Shown here: positions 7,368 through 8,001 of the stretch, piece after piece
How the letters are laid out: each line of letters starts with the position of its first letter
Position numbering within the stretch: the first letter of the stretch is position 1
Assembly: GCA_025354075.1 (NCBI GenBank)
Contig: JANXNO010000140.1
Span: 1-8,001 of the forward strand
Direction of reading: 5' to 3'
DNA from: Burkholderiales bacterium
GTDB lineage: Bacteria > Pseudomonadota > Gammaproteobacteria > Burkholderiales > Casimicrobiaceae
DNA length: 8,001 nucleotides
Position numbers and translations under genes: made by a program
The notes under the pieces: model-generated
What the model saw: only the letters and a program-made list of their open reading frames with translations
Told to the model about the DNA's origin: nothing
Database searches by the model: none

Positions 7368-8001
7368 TCAAGGCATCGCCCCATCTTCAATCATCTGCTC
7401 CACGACACCACGCGCCGCATGTGCAAAATCATCGCCGCCGCTGGCATAAATCACCGAGCGCGAAGCGTTGATCACAAGGCCCGTTCCCTTACTGTCGCGA
7501 CCCACTGCAACTGTCGCCCGCATGTCGCCACCCTGCGCGCCGACACCGGGCACCAGGAGCGGCATATCGCCCACCACGCGTCGCACGTCAGCAATCACCT
7601 GCGGCACGGTCGCGCCGACCACGAGACTGATGTTGTTGTTGCCGTTCCACTCGTTTGCCGCGAGTTTCGCGACGCGCATATACAGTGGCTCGCCGTCAAT
7701 CATTTGCTCCTGCAAATCTGCGCCACCGGCGTTCGATGTGCGGCACAACAGAATGACGCCCTTGTCTGCGTATTTTGTAAACGGAGCAATCGAATCGCCA
7801 CCCAGATATGGGTTCACCGTGACCGCGTCGGCACGATATCGCTCAAACGCTTCCGCCGCGTAAAACTCTGCCGTGCTCCCAACGTCACCACGCTTCGCAT
7901 CAAGAATCACCGGCACATGCGGATAGCGGTCATGGATGTAATCAATCGTCGCCGCGAGCTGGTCTTCCGCCGCAATCGCCGCGTAATGCGCAAACTGCGG
8001 T
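7368..8001 (-). CDS. pyrF: Orotidine 5'-phosphate decarboxylase, type 2, N-terminus off window
   Basis: Decarboxylates OMP to UMP, the last step of de novo pyrimidine synthesis. About 210 residues are visible, reading through the right edge; the family is about 270, so roughly the first 60 are missing. The first visible residues are [18 protein letters not shown], and the frame then continues through [22 protein letters not shown] holds the catalytic Asp-x-Lys-x-x-Asp array. Further type 2 hallmarks are [32 protein letters not shown] for phosphate binding, and [12 protein letters not shown] near the end. The GTG at 7914-7916 is an internal valine ([12 protein letters not shown]), not a start. 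The stop is TGA at 7368-7370. Type 2 enzymes of this form are known from betaproteobacteria, actinobacteria and myxobacteria, and differ from the E. coli type 1 enzyme. Confidence 0.96.
   Translation of the reverse strand, partial: PQFAHYAAIAAEDQLAATIDYIHDRYPHVPVILDAKRGDVGSTAEFYAAEAFERYRADAVTVNPYLGGDSIAPFTKYADKGVILLCRTSNAGGADLQEQMIDGEPLYMRVAKLAANEWNGNNNISLVVGATVPQVIADVRRVVGDMPLLVPGVGAQGGDMRATVAVGRDSKGTGLVINASRSVIYASGGDDFAHAARGVVEQMIEDGAMP

Noticed and set aside
7368..7916. Reading pyrF as a complete 182-residue gene starting at GTG 7916
   Set aside because: The frame continues upstream to the window edge with conserved type 2 PyrF sequence ([15 protein letters not shown]), so this GTG is an internal valine.

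Overview
The window looks like an ordinary, GC-rich chromosomal segment of a proteobacterium, most likely a betaproteobacterium. This is inferred from protein style only: a PepN of gammaproteobacterial/betaproteobacterial type, an FKBP isomerase with the loop insertion I associate with betaproteobacteria, a type 2 orotidine-phosphate decarboxylase, and two families of intergenic palindromic repeats. There is no rRNA or other decisive marker, so genus cannot be named. Six protein-coding genes are supported, five complete and one cut by the right edge. I see no tRNA, rRNA, CRISPR array, transposase or phage gene.

Layout. Bases 57-3216 (minus strand) hold a two-gene unit read right to left: a secreted FKBP-type peptidyl-prolyl isomerase, then pepN (M1 aminopeptidase N), separated by 7 bases. 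A 193-base divergent intergenic region follows (3217-3409), with a reasonable sigma70-type promoter pointing right. Bases 3410-5065 (plus strand) encode a 551-residue protein of unknown function whose C-terminal part resembles a PilZ-type beta-barrel; it carries a run of eight G near its start. A convergent gap (5066-5260) contains a two-part hairpin that may end transcription from one or both sides. Bases 5261-6154 (minus) encode a Tat-exported dienelactone hydrolase-family protein, and 6266-7087 (minus) encode PrmC, the methyltransferase for release-factor glutamine. Bases 7088-7367 are non-coding and carry two different palindromic repeats. Bases 7368-8001 (minus) are the C-terminal three quarters of pyrF.

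The genes do not form one pathway. They are mostly housekeeping functions: protein folding, peptide breakdown, translation termination and pyrimidine synthesis. The hydrolase and the unknown PilZ-like protein are the accessory members. Nothing here amounts to a clear new multi-gene system. The most interesting items are the PilZ-like protein with its G8 tract, and the repeat-filled gap upstream of prmC, where prfA might have been expected.
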